Shown here: in pieces, positions 6,215 through 14,062 of the stretch
How positions within the stretch are numbered: position 1 is the first letter of the stretch
Layout: every line of letters begins with the position of its first letter
Translations under genes and position numbers: made by a program
The notes under the pieces: model-generated
What the model saw: only the letters and a program-made list of their open reading frames with translations
What the model was told of the DNA's origin: nothing
Database searches by the model: none
Source of the DNA: CAYFSC01 sp964345695
GTDB taxonomy: Bacteria; Bacteroidota; Rhodothermia; Rhodothermales; Salinibacteraceae
Assembly (NCBI GenBank): GCA_964345695.1
Contig: CAYFSC010000072.1
Span: forward strand, 1 to 14,754
DNA: 14,754 bases
Direction of reading: 5' to 3'

Positions 6215-8020
6215 ATGCGCTTTCTGTCTACGCTTGCGGCCAGCGTCCTCGGGACGCTGATTGCCATCATCGGCCTGTTTTTGTTCGGTTTCTTCTTTTT
6301 CTTCGCCCTCTCCCTTTCGTCCGACCCGACGCCCACCGTCCAGCCGAGCTCGGTGCTCGTGGTTCCGATCGACGGACCGATTCTTGAGCGCACCGCCGAC
6401 GATCCCTTCGCTGAGGCTTTTTTTGATGCGCCTTCGTACGACCTGCGCGACGTGCAGGAGGGCCTCCGCAACGCCGCCTCCGACGATCGCATCCAGGCCG
6501 TCTGGCTGCAGATCAAGGGCACGAACGCCTCCTGGGGCACGCTGCATGAGGTGCGCGCGGCCCTCACGCGCTTCAAGGACAGCGGCAAACCCCTCATGGC
6601 GTCGAGCGGCGACTTCGGGATGGGCGAAAAGGAGTACTACCTCGCCAGCGCCGCCGACAGCGTGTTCGCGGCGCCGGTGTCGCCGTTCGAGTGGAATGGG
6701 TTTAACACGACGGTTTCGTTCTTCAGCGGGATGCTGGAGAAGCTGGACGTGGAGCCGAAGGTGGTTCGCGCCGGCAAGTTCAAAAGTGCCGTGGAGCCCT
6801 TTCTGCGCGAGGATCTGAGCGAGGAAAATCGGCTTCAGCTTACGGCGCTGCTGGAGACGCAGAACCAGGAGGTCAAGCAGGCCATCGCCGAGAGTCGCAG
6901 CCTGACGTCCGAGGCGCTGGAGCAGCGGGCCGACGAGTCGGCGATCCTGGATGCCGAGTCGGCTCTGGATGCGGGACTGCTCGACGCGCTCCGCTACGAG
7001 CACGAGGTCCGCGACCGGTTCCGGAGCGTCCTGGGGGTTTCACCCGGCCAAGACGTTCCCACCGTCGACCTCGGCGCATACAAGCGCGTGCCGGCCGCTG
7101 ACGCGAACGTTCAGTACACCGGCACCGGGAACGTGGCGGTGGTGTACGCCGAGGGCTCCATCGTGTCGGGCGAGACGCAGGACGCGCCGGGGGGCGGACA
7201 GTCTGCCTCCATCGGCTCGACGACGCTGATCGAGGCCTTGGAAACGGCCCGCACCACCAGCTCGACGAAGGCGGTCGTGGTCCGGATCAATTCGCCGGGT
7301 GGGAGCGCCGCCGCCTCGGAGGTTATGTGGAACGCCGTGCGCCGGACGGCCCAGGAGAAGCCGGTGCTCGTCTCCATGGGCGACGTGGCCGCATCGGGCG
7401 GCTACTACATCGCCGCGGGCGCCGACTCTGTGCTGGCCAACCCGACGACCATCACCGGCTCCATCGGCGTCTTCGGCCTCCTGTTCAACGCCCGTGGCCT
7501 CTTCGAGAACAAGCTCGGCATCACGTTCGACCAGGTCGAGACCAGCCCGCTGTCGGACATTACCTCGGCCATCGAGCCCTTCTCGGAACAGGAGCGGCGC
7601 CTCCTCGAGCAGTCGATCGATCGGACGTACGACACGTTTATCGAGCGTGTGGCCGACGCGCGCGGCATGACGACCGATGAGGTGAACGCAATCGCGCAGG
7701 GGCGCGTCTGGTCGGGCGCCGATGCGCAGCGCGTGGGTCTCGTGGATTCCCTTGGCACTCTCGCCGATGCCATTTCCATTGCAGGCCGCCGCGGCGGGCT
7801 CGGCGATGGGCCGTACCGCACGCGCATCCTTCCGCGACCGAAGACCTTCGTTCAGCAGCTTAACGAAGCTCTGTACGGGCAGAGCGCGCGGCTCTGGCGC
7901 GCGTGGACCACCTCGCCGCTGGAGCGTCAGCTCTGGCAGCAGAAAGAGACCCTAGAGTCGCTGGTTCGCACCCAGCGGTCGGCCCAAGCCCGCCTGCCCT
8001 TCGCCATCGAGATCCAGTGA
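6215..8020 (+). CDS. sppA: Signal peptide peptidase SppA, 67K type (protease IV)
   Basis: This protein has 601 residues, close to the ~618 of the E. coli tandem-domain enzyme. A single N-terminal membrane segment (about 8-33, with a run of Phe) anchors it to the inner membrane with its body outside the cytoplasm. The N-terminal half carries the Lys of the Ser-Lys dyad in GKFKSAVEPF (K190, matching E. coli K209). The C-terminal half has VRINSPGGSAAASE and the nucleophile in DVAASGGYY (S394, matching E. coli S409), followed by ITGSIGVFG. SppA digests signal peptides left after protein export. ATG 6215 is chosen because the membrane segment begins right after MRFLSTL. The gene diverges from hrcA and is convergent with the DUF2339 gene, so it probably has its own promoter. 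Confidence 0.97.
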   Translation: MRFLSTLAASVLGTLIAIIGLFLFGFFFFFALSLSSDPTPTVQPSSVLVVPIDGPILERTADDPFAEAFFDAPSYDLRDVQEGLRNAASDDRIQAVWLQIKGTNASWGTLHEVRAALTRFKDSGKPLMASSGDFGMGEKEYYLASAADSVFAAPVSPFEWNGFNTTVSFFSGMLEKLDVEPKVVRAGKFKSAVEPFLREDLSEENRLQLTALLETQNQEVKQAIAESRSLTSEALEQRADESAILDAESALDAGLLDALRYEHEVRDRFRSVLGVSPGQDVPTVDLGAYKRVPAADANVQYTGTGNVAVVYAEGSIVSGETQDAPGGGQSASIGSTTLIEALETARTTSSTKAVVVRINSPGGSAAASEVMWNAVRRTAQEKPVLVSMGDVAASGGYYIAAGADSVLANPTTITGSIGVFGLLFNARGLFENKLGITFDQVETSPLSDITSAIEPFSEQERRLLEQSIDRTYDTFIERVADARGMTTDEVNAIAQGRVWSGADAQRVGLVDSLGTLADAISIAGRRGGLGDGPYRTRILPRPKTFVQQLNEALYGQSARLWRAWTTSPLERQLWQQKETLESLVRTQRSAQARLPFAIEIQ

Positions 8021-8159
8021 CATCCTGGGGCTGTGCGTTCAGCGTTGCGGATTCGGCGTCCGGGAACGAGCCCACGACGCGTCGCCCGTTCACGCACACC
8101 GGATCTCGGATTCCGCTCACCGCGTCACGTCCGACGCCAGAACTTCTTGACGGGGCTCT
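8021..8159. other. Convergent gap between sppA and the DUF2339 gene
   Basis: This 139-nt gap lies between two gene ends. A bidirectional terminator would be expected, but only a weak structure is seen: gaacg and cgttc near 8064-8091 around the palindrome cgacgcgtcg. No T-run accompanies it and no gene is seen. Confidence 0.4.
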
Positions 8160-9932
8160 CTAGTTTTCGTCCGTCTCGTTCAGCCACAACCCAGGCAGCA
8201 GGTAGCTGATGCCGAGGAAGACGGTGCCGAATCCAACAAACAGGAAGATCCGGGAGAGGGCCGAGAGCCGGGCGAGATCCACAAGAAACAGCTTCGCTAC
8301 AAACAGGGCGAGCGTTCCGAACGCCGCGTAGGAGCGGGCGCGGGACCGCTGCCGGACGGCCGTGAGCAAGAGCCCGAGGGCTGTGATGCCCCAAACGGCC
8401 GAGACGTAAGCGTCTCCGTTCGGGAGCGCGGCAAACTCCTGCCAACTCCACGCCAGCCAGCCGGCCAAGACCCCACCCCGGTACAGCCGGCGTCCGACGG
8501 CGGACGGAACGAGCCACGATGCCACTCCCATGAGGCCCAGGGCCCCAAGTTCGCTGAGCCCGTCGGGATGCAGGACCGGCTGCACGCCCGGTTGGACGAC
8601 CTCCACCTGGTTGGCCCAGACCGCGGCCACGAGCACGGCGAAGGCGTGCCCCGACCATCGAAGGACTGGAGCATCCAGGTGCCGGGCGGCGGCGTGCAGC
8701 GCCAGGACTTCGACGCTCCAGGCAACGAGAAGCGTCGAGCCGTCCAGCAGCTCCGTGAGTCCGACGGCCCCGAGCACCGCAGCCACCACGGCGTGGGCCG
8801 GCGCGTACCGGGACACCGACCGTCGCGTTAGGGACACGTATGCCACTCCGTAGCCCCCCATTCCCGCCAGGGCAATGATGCCCCACAGCGCGTCCGACGG
8901 GCTGTGCCACAGAATGCGCGATGCGGTGTACGCCAACAGAGGCGACGCGCTGACGAGCGCAAAGGCCGGCGGCGTGCGGAGCAAAGGGCGAAGCCAGCGC
9001 GCCTGCGGCAGCTCCGGTTGTGGCCAGCGCTCGGGATTCTTCTGCCGAAGGATCGCCCGGCCCACCGGCACGCCGCCCAGCAGCAGCCAGGCGGCGACCA
9101 CGCCTCCCTGCACGGCCCACTGGTTCAGGACGGTGCCGTCTCCGAACGCAACCTGCGCGACCGTGGTGAGCAGAACGAGCCATCCGCCGGCGGCGGACGT
9201 GTACAGCAGGGTTCGCCAGCCGCGGTATAGGTAGATCGTGACCATTCCGCCGAGCAGCAACACCGTGTAGCCGACGAGCCCGGGGATGCTTCCCTCCATG
9301 CCGGGCTGGAGCACAAACGGCGTTCCCAGTCCGCCCAGCGCGCCGATCACAGCGAGCGCAGCCCCGTCTTCCCGAACCGCAAGCACGAACGTGCCCACCG
9401 TAATGGCCGTCATTCCGGCGAACGCCACCGGGTGGGGAATCAACAGGTAGAGCTGGTGCGCCGCGAATACGGTCGTGTAGAACGCAGCACAGCTTCCGCC
9501 GAACAGGACCTGGCTCAGCGCCCGCCGGGACGGGGCTGTGCGGATTCCGCCCCACAGCAAGACGGCCCCGAGCCCGGCGCCAAACGCCACGCGTACCACC
9601 GGGCCGAGCCATCCCTGATCGATGCTGTACTTGAAAAGAAAGGCCAGTCCGAACAGAAGAAGGGCAATCCCGACCCGGTTCAGCCAGTCCTCGGTGCTTC
9701 CCGTGACGGCCGCTTCGACCCGGTCGCGCAGACGCGCCCCAACGGATGGCGAGGGCTCGGTCGCCGAATCGCGCGGCACGGCGGTTTCCAGCGGACCCGC
9801 GTCGTTCACGTCGGAAGCGGATTGCTGCTTCAGGGCCTCGCGGAGCGCCGACACATGCGCCCGTAGGTCGGTCACCGTGGCTTCCAGCCGCTCGACCCGC
9901 TGCTCCAGCGATTCATCCGTGGGCTCCTCCAT
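8160..9932 (-). CDS. DUF2339 family multi-pass membrane protein
   Basis: This protein has 590 residues. It starts with a short coiled coil (about 8-38, LEQRVERLEATVTDLRAHV), then a polar linker rich in Ser, Glu and Pro, then many hydrophobic segments to the end. The stretch WLNRVGIALLLFGLAFLFKY and the following DQGWLGP, together with the C-terminal VAKLFLVDLARLSALSRIFLF and VGFGTVFLGISYL, are the conserved blocks of DUF2339 predicted membrane proteins. The function is unknown, and no enzymatic motif is evident. The protein should sit in the inner membrane with the coiled coil in the cytoplasm, but the topology is inferred. ATG 9932 is clean, and the coiled coil begins at once. It lies 112 nt after gpmI on the same strand and could be co-transcribed, with no evident functional link. 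Confidence 0.9.
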   Translation of the reverse strand: MEEPTDESLEQRVERLEATVTDLRAHVSALREALKQQSASDVNDAGPLETAVPRDSATEPSPSVGARLRDRVEAAVTGSTEDWLNRVGIALLLFGLAFLFKYSIDQGWLGPVVRVAFGAGLGAVLLWGGIRTAPSRRALSQVLFGGSCAAFYTTVFAAHQLYLLIPHPVAFAGMTAITVGTFVLAVREDGAALAVIGALGGLGTPFVLQPGMEGSIPGLVGYTVLLLGGMVTIYLYRGWRTLLYTSAAGGWLVLLTTVAQVAFGDGTVLNQWAVQGGVVAAWLLLGGVPVGRAILRQKNPERWPQPELPQARWLRPLLRTPPAFALVSASPLLAYTASRILWHSPSDALWGIIALAGMGGYGVAYVSLTRRSVSRYAPAHAVVAAVLGAVGLTELLDGSTLLVAWSVEVLALHAAARHLDAPVLRWSGHAFAVLVAAVWANQVEVVQPGVQPVLHPDGLSELGALGLMGVASWLVPSAVGRRLYRGGVLAGWLAWSWQEFAALPNGDAYVSAVWGITALGLLLTAVRQRSRARSYAAFGTLALFVAKLFLVDLARLSALSRIFLFVGFGTVFLGISYLLPGLWLNETDEN

Positions 9933-10044
9933 AAGACTCCGGACCCAAGCTCAAGAATAGGTGTCTTCTCACGCGCAACTTGTCATGCGTAAGCCGTCTC
10001 GCACCGCTCCCCATCCGTTGTGCTTCTGAGTCGATGCGCCTCGG

Positions 10045-11592
10045 TCAGATGAGGACGTTGCCCTCCATCGAATCGGGCACCTCTTCGCCGAGCAGCGCGA
10101 GGAGGGTCGGAGCGACGTCGCCGAGTTTGCCCTCGCGGACGGGACCGTCGAATCCGTCTTTGATGACGACATGCGGAACCAGCGCCGTCGTGTGCGCCGT
10201 GTGCGCCGAGCCGTCCGGGTTGCGCATCTTGTCGGCGTTGCCGTGATCTGCGATGACATTGACGGAATAGCCGGTTGCCTGCGCGGCCTCCACGACCTGC
10301 TTCGCGGCAGCATCGACGGCTTCACATGCGGCGATGGCAGCCTCGAGATCGCCGGTGTGCCCGACCATGTCGGGATTGGCAAAGTTGAGCACGACGAGGT
10401 TGTAGTCGGTCTCCGCAATCGCCTGCGCCGTGCGGTCAGCCACCTCGGGCGCGCTCATCGCCGGCTGCAGGTCGTACGTCGCCACCTCGGGGGAGGGCAC
10501 GAGAATGCGGTCTTCGCCGTCGAACGGCTCCTCGCGCCCCCCGCTGAAGAAGTAGGTGACGTGCGCGTACTTTTCGGTTTCGGCCACGCGGAGCTGACGC
10601 CCGCCCCGCTCGCTGATCACCTCTCCGAGCGTGCCCTCCAGGTTGAGCTTGTCGAACGCCACCGGCAGGTCGAAATCCTCATCGTACGGCGACATCATGA
10701 CAAACTCTAGATCGTCGATCGGCTCTCGCTCGAAGCCGCCGAAGTCTTCTTCCGTGAACGCCCGCGTAAGCTGCCGGGCGCGGTCTGCGCGGAAGTTGTA
10801 GAACACAACGGCATCGCCGTCTTCAACGCGGGTGCCGTTGGACCCAAAGGCGTCCTCGTCCGCCACGTGAATCTGCCGCGGCTCCACGAACTCGTCGGTC
10901 ACCTCTTCCGCGTAGCTCGCCTCTAGCGCCGCAACGGGGTCGTCGAAGTCCGCGCCCTTTCCGTCCGTCAAGAGGCGGTACGCCCGCTCGGTGCGCTCCC
11001 AGCGGGTGTCGCGGTCCATCGCGTAGTAGCGACCCACGATGGAGACCAAACGGCCGACGCCGATCGCTTCCGCTCTTTCCTGGAAGTCCTGGACGTAGCC
11101 GGCGCCGCCCGTCGGACTCGTGTCGCGCCCGTCGGTAAAGGCGTGGACGTTGACCTGCGCGGGATCGAGCCCCTCGCGCTTCGCCAGTTCCAGCAGGCCG
11201 TACAGGTGCTCCAGCGAGCTGTGCACCCCGCCGTCCGAGAAGCATCCCATCAGGTGCAGCTTCTGGTCGTTGTCCTTCGCATGCCGGGCGGCCTTCACCA
11301 GGGCCTCGTTCTCGAAAAACGAACCGTCCTCGATGGCCTTCGAGATGCGCAGGATCTCCTGATACACGACGCGCCCCGCCCCCAGGTTGGTGTGGCCGAC
11401 CTCCGAGTTGCCCATCTGTCCGTCCGGGAGTCCTACGGCCATGCCGGACGCCGTTAGCGTCGCGTGGGGATGCTTCCGGTGCAGCGCGTCGACGAACGGC
11501 GTGTCGGCCTGGTCGACGGCGCTGACCGACGGGTCCTCGGCCAGCCCCCAGCCGTCGAGGATAATGAGGATGTGCTTTTGGGTTGCGTCCAT
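10045..11592 (-). CDS. gpmI: 2,3-bisphosphoglycerate-independent phosphoglycerate mutase
   Basis: This protein has 515 residues, the normal length. It interconverts 3- and 2-phosphoglycerate in glycolysis and gluconeogenesis, using two Mn ions. It has an alkaline-phosphatase-like domain split by a transferase domain. The first metal block is ILDGWG with D13, and the phosphorylated Ser is S63 in MGNSEVGH. The transferase domain carries GGVHSS, HAFTDGRDT and IVGRYYAMDRD. Further on come YNFRADRARQL, the metal block NFANPDMVGHTG, ADHGNADKM and HTAHTT near the C-terminus. The start is ATG at 11592, with no Shine-Dalgarno. The gene is followed by the DUF2339 gene and preceded by nth on the same strand, with a 143-nt gap that contains inverted repeats. 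Confidence 0.98.
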   Translation of the reverse strand: MDATQKHILIILDGWGLAEDPSVSAVDQADTPFVDALHRKHPHATLTASGMAVGLPDGQMGNSEVGHTNLGAGRVVYQEILRISKAIEDGSFFENEALVKAARHAKDNDQKLHLMGCFSDGGVHSSLEHLYGLLELAKREGLDPAQVNVHAFTDGRDTSPTGGAGYVQDFQERAEAIGVGRLVSIVGRYYAMDRDTRWERTERAYRLLTDGKGADFDDPVAALEASYAEEVTDEFVEPRQIHVADEDAFGSNGTRVEDGDAVVFYNFRADRARQLTRAFTEEDFGGFEREPIDDLEFVMMSPYDEDFDLPVAFDKLNLEGTLGEVISERGGRQLRVAETEKYAHVTYFFSGGREEPFDGEDRILVPSPEVATYDLQPAMSAPEVADRTAQAIAETDYNLVVLNFANPDMVGHTGDLEAAIAACEAVDAAAKQVVEAAQATGYSVNVIADHGNADKMRNPDGSAHTAHTTALVPHVVIKDGFDGPVREGKLGDVAPTLLALLGEEVPDSMEGNVLI

Positions 11593-11654
11593 AAAAGTCG
11601 CGGTGTCGCGGAAGTTCGAGTCGTAGTGGGTCGGTTCAGTCGATCCTGGCGTTT

Positions 11655-11730
11655 CGTGATGCGTACATCGTAATGCGTGATAGTTGAACCATCAACTGCC
11701 GCCTCCCTCACGCATCACGTCTCACGCACG
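11655..11730. repeat. Imperfect repeat and inverted-repeat cluster between nth and gpmI
   Basis: The motif cgtgatgcgt (11655-11664) is perfectly inverted as acgcatcacg (11710-11719). A partly overlapping pair, atgcgtga (11673-11680) and tcacgcat (11708-11715), is also perfect, so two alternative stems exist. Between the arms lies a small hairpin, agttga (11682-11687) and tcaact (11692-11697) with loop acca. The unit tcacgca recurs at 11708 and 11722. The region follows nth and precedes gpmI on the minus strand. It could be a terminator or processing signal for nth, or a copy of a dispersed REP-like repeat. Only a genome-wide count could tell. Confidence 0.6.
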
Positions 11731-11735
11731 ACGCC

Positions 11736-12629
11736 TCACCCGTTCACGCGGTAGTCCTTTACCTGCTTCGTTGTCTCACCCGATTTGGCGTCGAACACGT
11801 TCATCGAGCCGCACCGTGGGCAGGCGATCTGCTCGACGCCGTAGCGGTCTTCGTGCGTAGCGGGCTCGTCGAAATAATGATCGCGCGTCTTGCAGTAGTA
11901 GGTGCCCTTGCGTCCATCCAGGCCCTCGACCGGGTCCGGCAGCCGCTGCTTCCGTGCGTAGTACTTGCAAACAGATGGAAGCGGGCAGTCGTCGCACGAG
12001 GGACTGCGTGCGGTGCAGGTGTACCGGCCGTGCAGGATGAGCAGATGGTGCGCATCGCCCCAGTCTTCCTTGGGGATCACACGCTTGAGCTGCTCCTCGA
12101 CCTTGCGGGGCGTGTCGGCTCCTTCCTTCACGAGGCCAATCCGGTTGGAGACGCGATAGACGTGCGTGTCCACCGGCAGCGCGTCGGCATCGTAGGCCAC
12201 GTTGGCGACCACATTTGCCGTCTTGCGCCCGACCCCCGTCAGCGTTTGCAGCTCCTGAACGGTTTCCGGAATCTGGCCATCGAAGTTCTCAACCACCTGC
12301 CGGGCCATTTTCGCGAGGTATCCCGCCTTGTTGTTCGGAAAGGTGACCGACTGGATGTAGGGGTAGATGTCGTCCGGCTCGGCCTCGGCCAAGTCGTCGA
12401 CCGTCGGGAAGGCCTCGTAGAGAGCCGGCGTCACCTTGTTGACGCGCTCGTCGGTGCACTGCGCCGACAGGATGACGGCGATGATCAACTGATACGGGTT
12501 CTCGTGCGTGAGCTCGGTTTCGGGCGTGTCGATGCGCTCGTGCAGCTTCTCGAGCGTGTAGGCGGCGCGCTGAGTTCGTCCCACGGAGGTTGCGGTTGGG
12601 TGTGCAGAGCAATGAGCGGCGGGGGGCAC
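11736..12629 (-). CDS. nth: Endonuclease III (DNA glycosylase/AP lyase) with Cys-containing C-terminal tail
   Basis: This protein has 297 residues from GTG 12629. The helix-hairpin-helix block LTGVGRKTANVV holds the catalytic Lys (K136, E. coli K120) and VDTHVYR the catalytic Asp (D154, E. coli D138). The 4Fe-4S ligands follow as C205-x6-C212-x2-C215-x5-C221. It removes oxidised pyrimidines and nicks abasic sites in base excision repair. Standard enzymes end shortly after the last cluster Cys (E. coli 211 residues). This one continues for 76 residues, with C246, H251, H259 and CPRCG at 270-274, resembling a zinc ribbon. GTG 12629 is preferred because AAGGAGG lies 5 nt before it. GTG 12584 (282 residues, MGRTQRAAY) also fits, and the frame is open further upstream. 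The gene is divergent from the DUF4105 gene. Confidence 0.95.
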   Translation of the reverse strand: MPPAAHCSAHPTATSVGRTQRAAYTLEKLHERIDTPETELTHENPYQLIIAVILSAQCTDERVNKVTPALYEAFPTVDDLAEAEPDDIYPYIQSVTFPNNKAGYLAKMARQVVENFDGQIPETVQELQTLTGVGRKTANVVANVAYDADALPVDTHVYRVSNRIGLVKEGADTPRKVEEQLKRVIPKEDWGDAHHLLILHGRYTCTARSPSCDDCPLPSVCKYYARKQRLPDPVEGLDGRKGTYYCKTRDHYFDEPATHEDRYGVEQIACPRCGSMNVFDAKSGETTKQVKDYRVNG

Positions 12630-12780
12630 GCGGGCCTCCTTGAACCTTCGGGGCGATGTCCCGTCTACAGGGCGACCGTCGATGCCGTCTGCCCTTTTCA
12701 ATTGGCCCGACACATGTATGCATCCTCCCTTTCGTGGTTCGTCGCTTCCCGCCACGTTGTGCCGCGTGAACGGCAAGTTC
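12630..12780. promoter_or_regulatory. Divergent nth/DUF4105 intergenic region
   Basis: This 151-nt region lies between two divergent starts and should hold both promoters. On the plus strand TTGAAC (12640-12645) and TCTACA (12664-12669) are 18 nt apart and form a weak sigma70-like match. The sequence AAGGAGG on the minus strand (about 12635-12641) fits a ribosome binding site for nth. Nothing else stands out. Confidence 0.35.
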
Positions 12781-14049
12781 ATGAAGGCGCACGGCACAAT
12801 GGTCGCGGCCAGACGGGGGACGGAGGTCGTTCGCCTGCTGCTTGCGGGTCTCGTCCTGCTCGTGCTGGCGGGCGGCCGCTCGCTCCAGGCGCAGGACGCG
12901 CCCCGATCGCTCTCGCCCTCCTCGGAGATCTCGCTCGTCACCATCCTTCCCGGCGACGCGGTCCACACGGAGTTCGGCCACAGTGCGCTGCACGTCCGCG
13001 ATCCTGAGCGGGGCATCGACTGGCTCTATAACTACGGGACGTTCGATTTCAGCGACCCCCTCTTCATTCCGAAGTTTACCTACGGACACCTGCGCTACTT
13101 TCTGAGTGTGTCCGACTATCGCGGGATGCTCCGCTATTACGAACGTGTGGGGCGTCCCGTGATCACGCAGCGCCTCGACCTCACGCTCGCGCAGCGCACC
13201 GCTTTGTTCCGGTTTCTGCAGGAGAACGCCCGCCCGGAGAACCGCTACTACCAGTACGACTTTCTGTTTGACAACTGCTCGACGCGCGTTCGGGACGCGC
13301 TGCGGCAGGCCCTCGGGAATGCTGTGCAGTTCGCCGACCGACCCGACCCGGATGCCACATTCCGGCAGATGCTCGACCCGTACGTGGCCGACCGCCCGCT
13401 GCTCGATCTCGGGTTTGACCTGGCCCTCGGCACGCCGACCGACCGGGACGTGTCAGCGCGCGAGGCGATGTTTCTGCCCGAGCCGCTGATGCACGCGTTC
13501 GATTACGCGTCCGTCCGTGCGGACACTGCGACCCGTGCGGACACCGCGATGCGGCCGCTTGTCGCCGCGACCGATACGCTCGTCTGGTTTGAGGGCTACA
13601 CCTCCACGGAGCGCATCTTCGACTGGCCGACGGCCCTCGCCTGGGTGCTGTTTCTGATGGGCGGGCTGTGGACGGCCGTGCAGGTCCGCCGCGAGCAGGC
13701 GCCTGGCGTGTGGGCCGATGCGACGCTTCTGGGGCTCGTAGGCGGGGCGGGGCTGGTCGTCTGCTACCTCTGGTTCGTCTCCGAGCACCGCGTCACCAAC
13801 CAGAACTGGAACCTCCTGTGGGCGTGGCCGACGCACCTGGTCGCCGCCGTGGCCATGGCCCGGGCCTCGACCGCGCGCTGGCTGCGCTACTACGAAGGCA
13901 TCGCTGCGGTCGGGGCGGCGGGGGGCGTCCTGGGCTGGATGCTGTGGCCGCAGCCTCTGCACGACGCGGTGCTCCCGCTTCTGCTCGGAATCGCCCTGCG
14001 GATGGGCTGGCGCGCCTGGCCTCACGCGGGGACGGTGTTCGAGGCCTAA
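12781..14049 (+). CDS. DUF4105/Lnb family envelope protein, candidate lipoprotein N-acyltransferase
   Basis: This protein has 422 residues from ATG 12781; ATG 12799 is an alternative. A signal-peptide-like segment (about 16-32, VVRLLLAGLVLLVLAGG) ends near SLQA-QD at residue 37. The DUF4105 domain follows: LVTILPGDAVHTEFGHSALH with H62 and H67, LYNYGTFDF, FLSVSDYRGMLRYYERVGR, and YDFLFDNCSTRVRD with C166. These His and Cys residues could form a papain-like active site. The C-terminal third has about four membrane segments and the block HRVTNQNWNLLWAWPTHL. As I recall, the related Bacteroides protein Lnb N-acylates lipoproteins in organisms lacking Lnt, so that role is inferred here. An 18-nt unit is duplicated at 13516-13551 (RADTAT, RADTAM) between the domain and the membrane part. 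Upstream ATG 12640 would put 47 extra residues before the signal segment and is rejected. Confidence 0.88.
   Translation: MKAHGTMVAARRGTEVVRLLLAGLVLLVLAGGRSLQAQDAPRSLSPSSEISLVTILPGDAVHTEFGHSALHVRDPERGIDWLYNYGTFDFSDPLFIPKFTYGHLRYFLSVSDYRGMLRYYERVGRPVITQRLDLTLAQRTALFRFLQENARPENRYYQYDFLFDNCSTRVRDALRQALGNAVQFADRPDPDATFRQMLDPYVADRPLLDLGFDLALGTPTDRDVSAREAMFLPEPLMHAFDYASVRADTATRADTAMRPLVAATDTLVWFEGYTSTERIFDWPTALAWVLFLMGGLWTAVQVRREQAPGVWADATLLGLVGGAGLVVCYLWFVSEHRVTNQNWNLLWAWPTHLVAAVAMARASTARWLRYYEGIAAVGAAGGVLGWMLWPQPLHDAVLPLLLGIALRMGWRAWPHAGTVFEA
13516..13551 (+). repeat. Two-copy 18-nt tandem repeat inside the DUF4105 gene
   Basis: The unit cgtgcggacactgcgacc is followed directly by cgtgcggacaccgcgatg, matching at 15 of 18 positions. 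It encodes RADTAT-RADTAM at residues 246-257, in the linker between the extracytoplasmic domain and the membrane segments. The length keeps the frame, so the copy number could vary between strains without breaking the protein. Confidence 0.75.
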
Positions 14050-14062
14050 CGGCGCGCCCGAG

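Noticed and set aside
5929..6597. Open N-terminal extension of hrcA to a 593-residue protein
   Set aside because: The extra part is antisense to sppA and has no HrcA homology or reasonable start. HrcA normally begins near the winged helix, which GTG 5928 provides.
8125..9612. A 495-codon frame on the minus strand
   Set aside because: It overlaps the DUF2339 gene in another frame of the same strand, and its Gly/Arg/Ala-rich composition shows no domain.
12640..12780. Earlier start for the DUF4105 protein at ATG 12640
   Set aside because: It would place 47 polar residues before the signal-peptide segment. Starts at 12781 or 12799 put the hydrophobic core where a signal peptide needs it.
11853..13007. 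A 384-codon frame on the plus strand
   Set aside because: It is antisense to nth and overlaps the DUF4105 start region, and it shows no recognisable motif.
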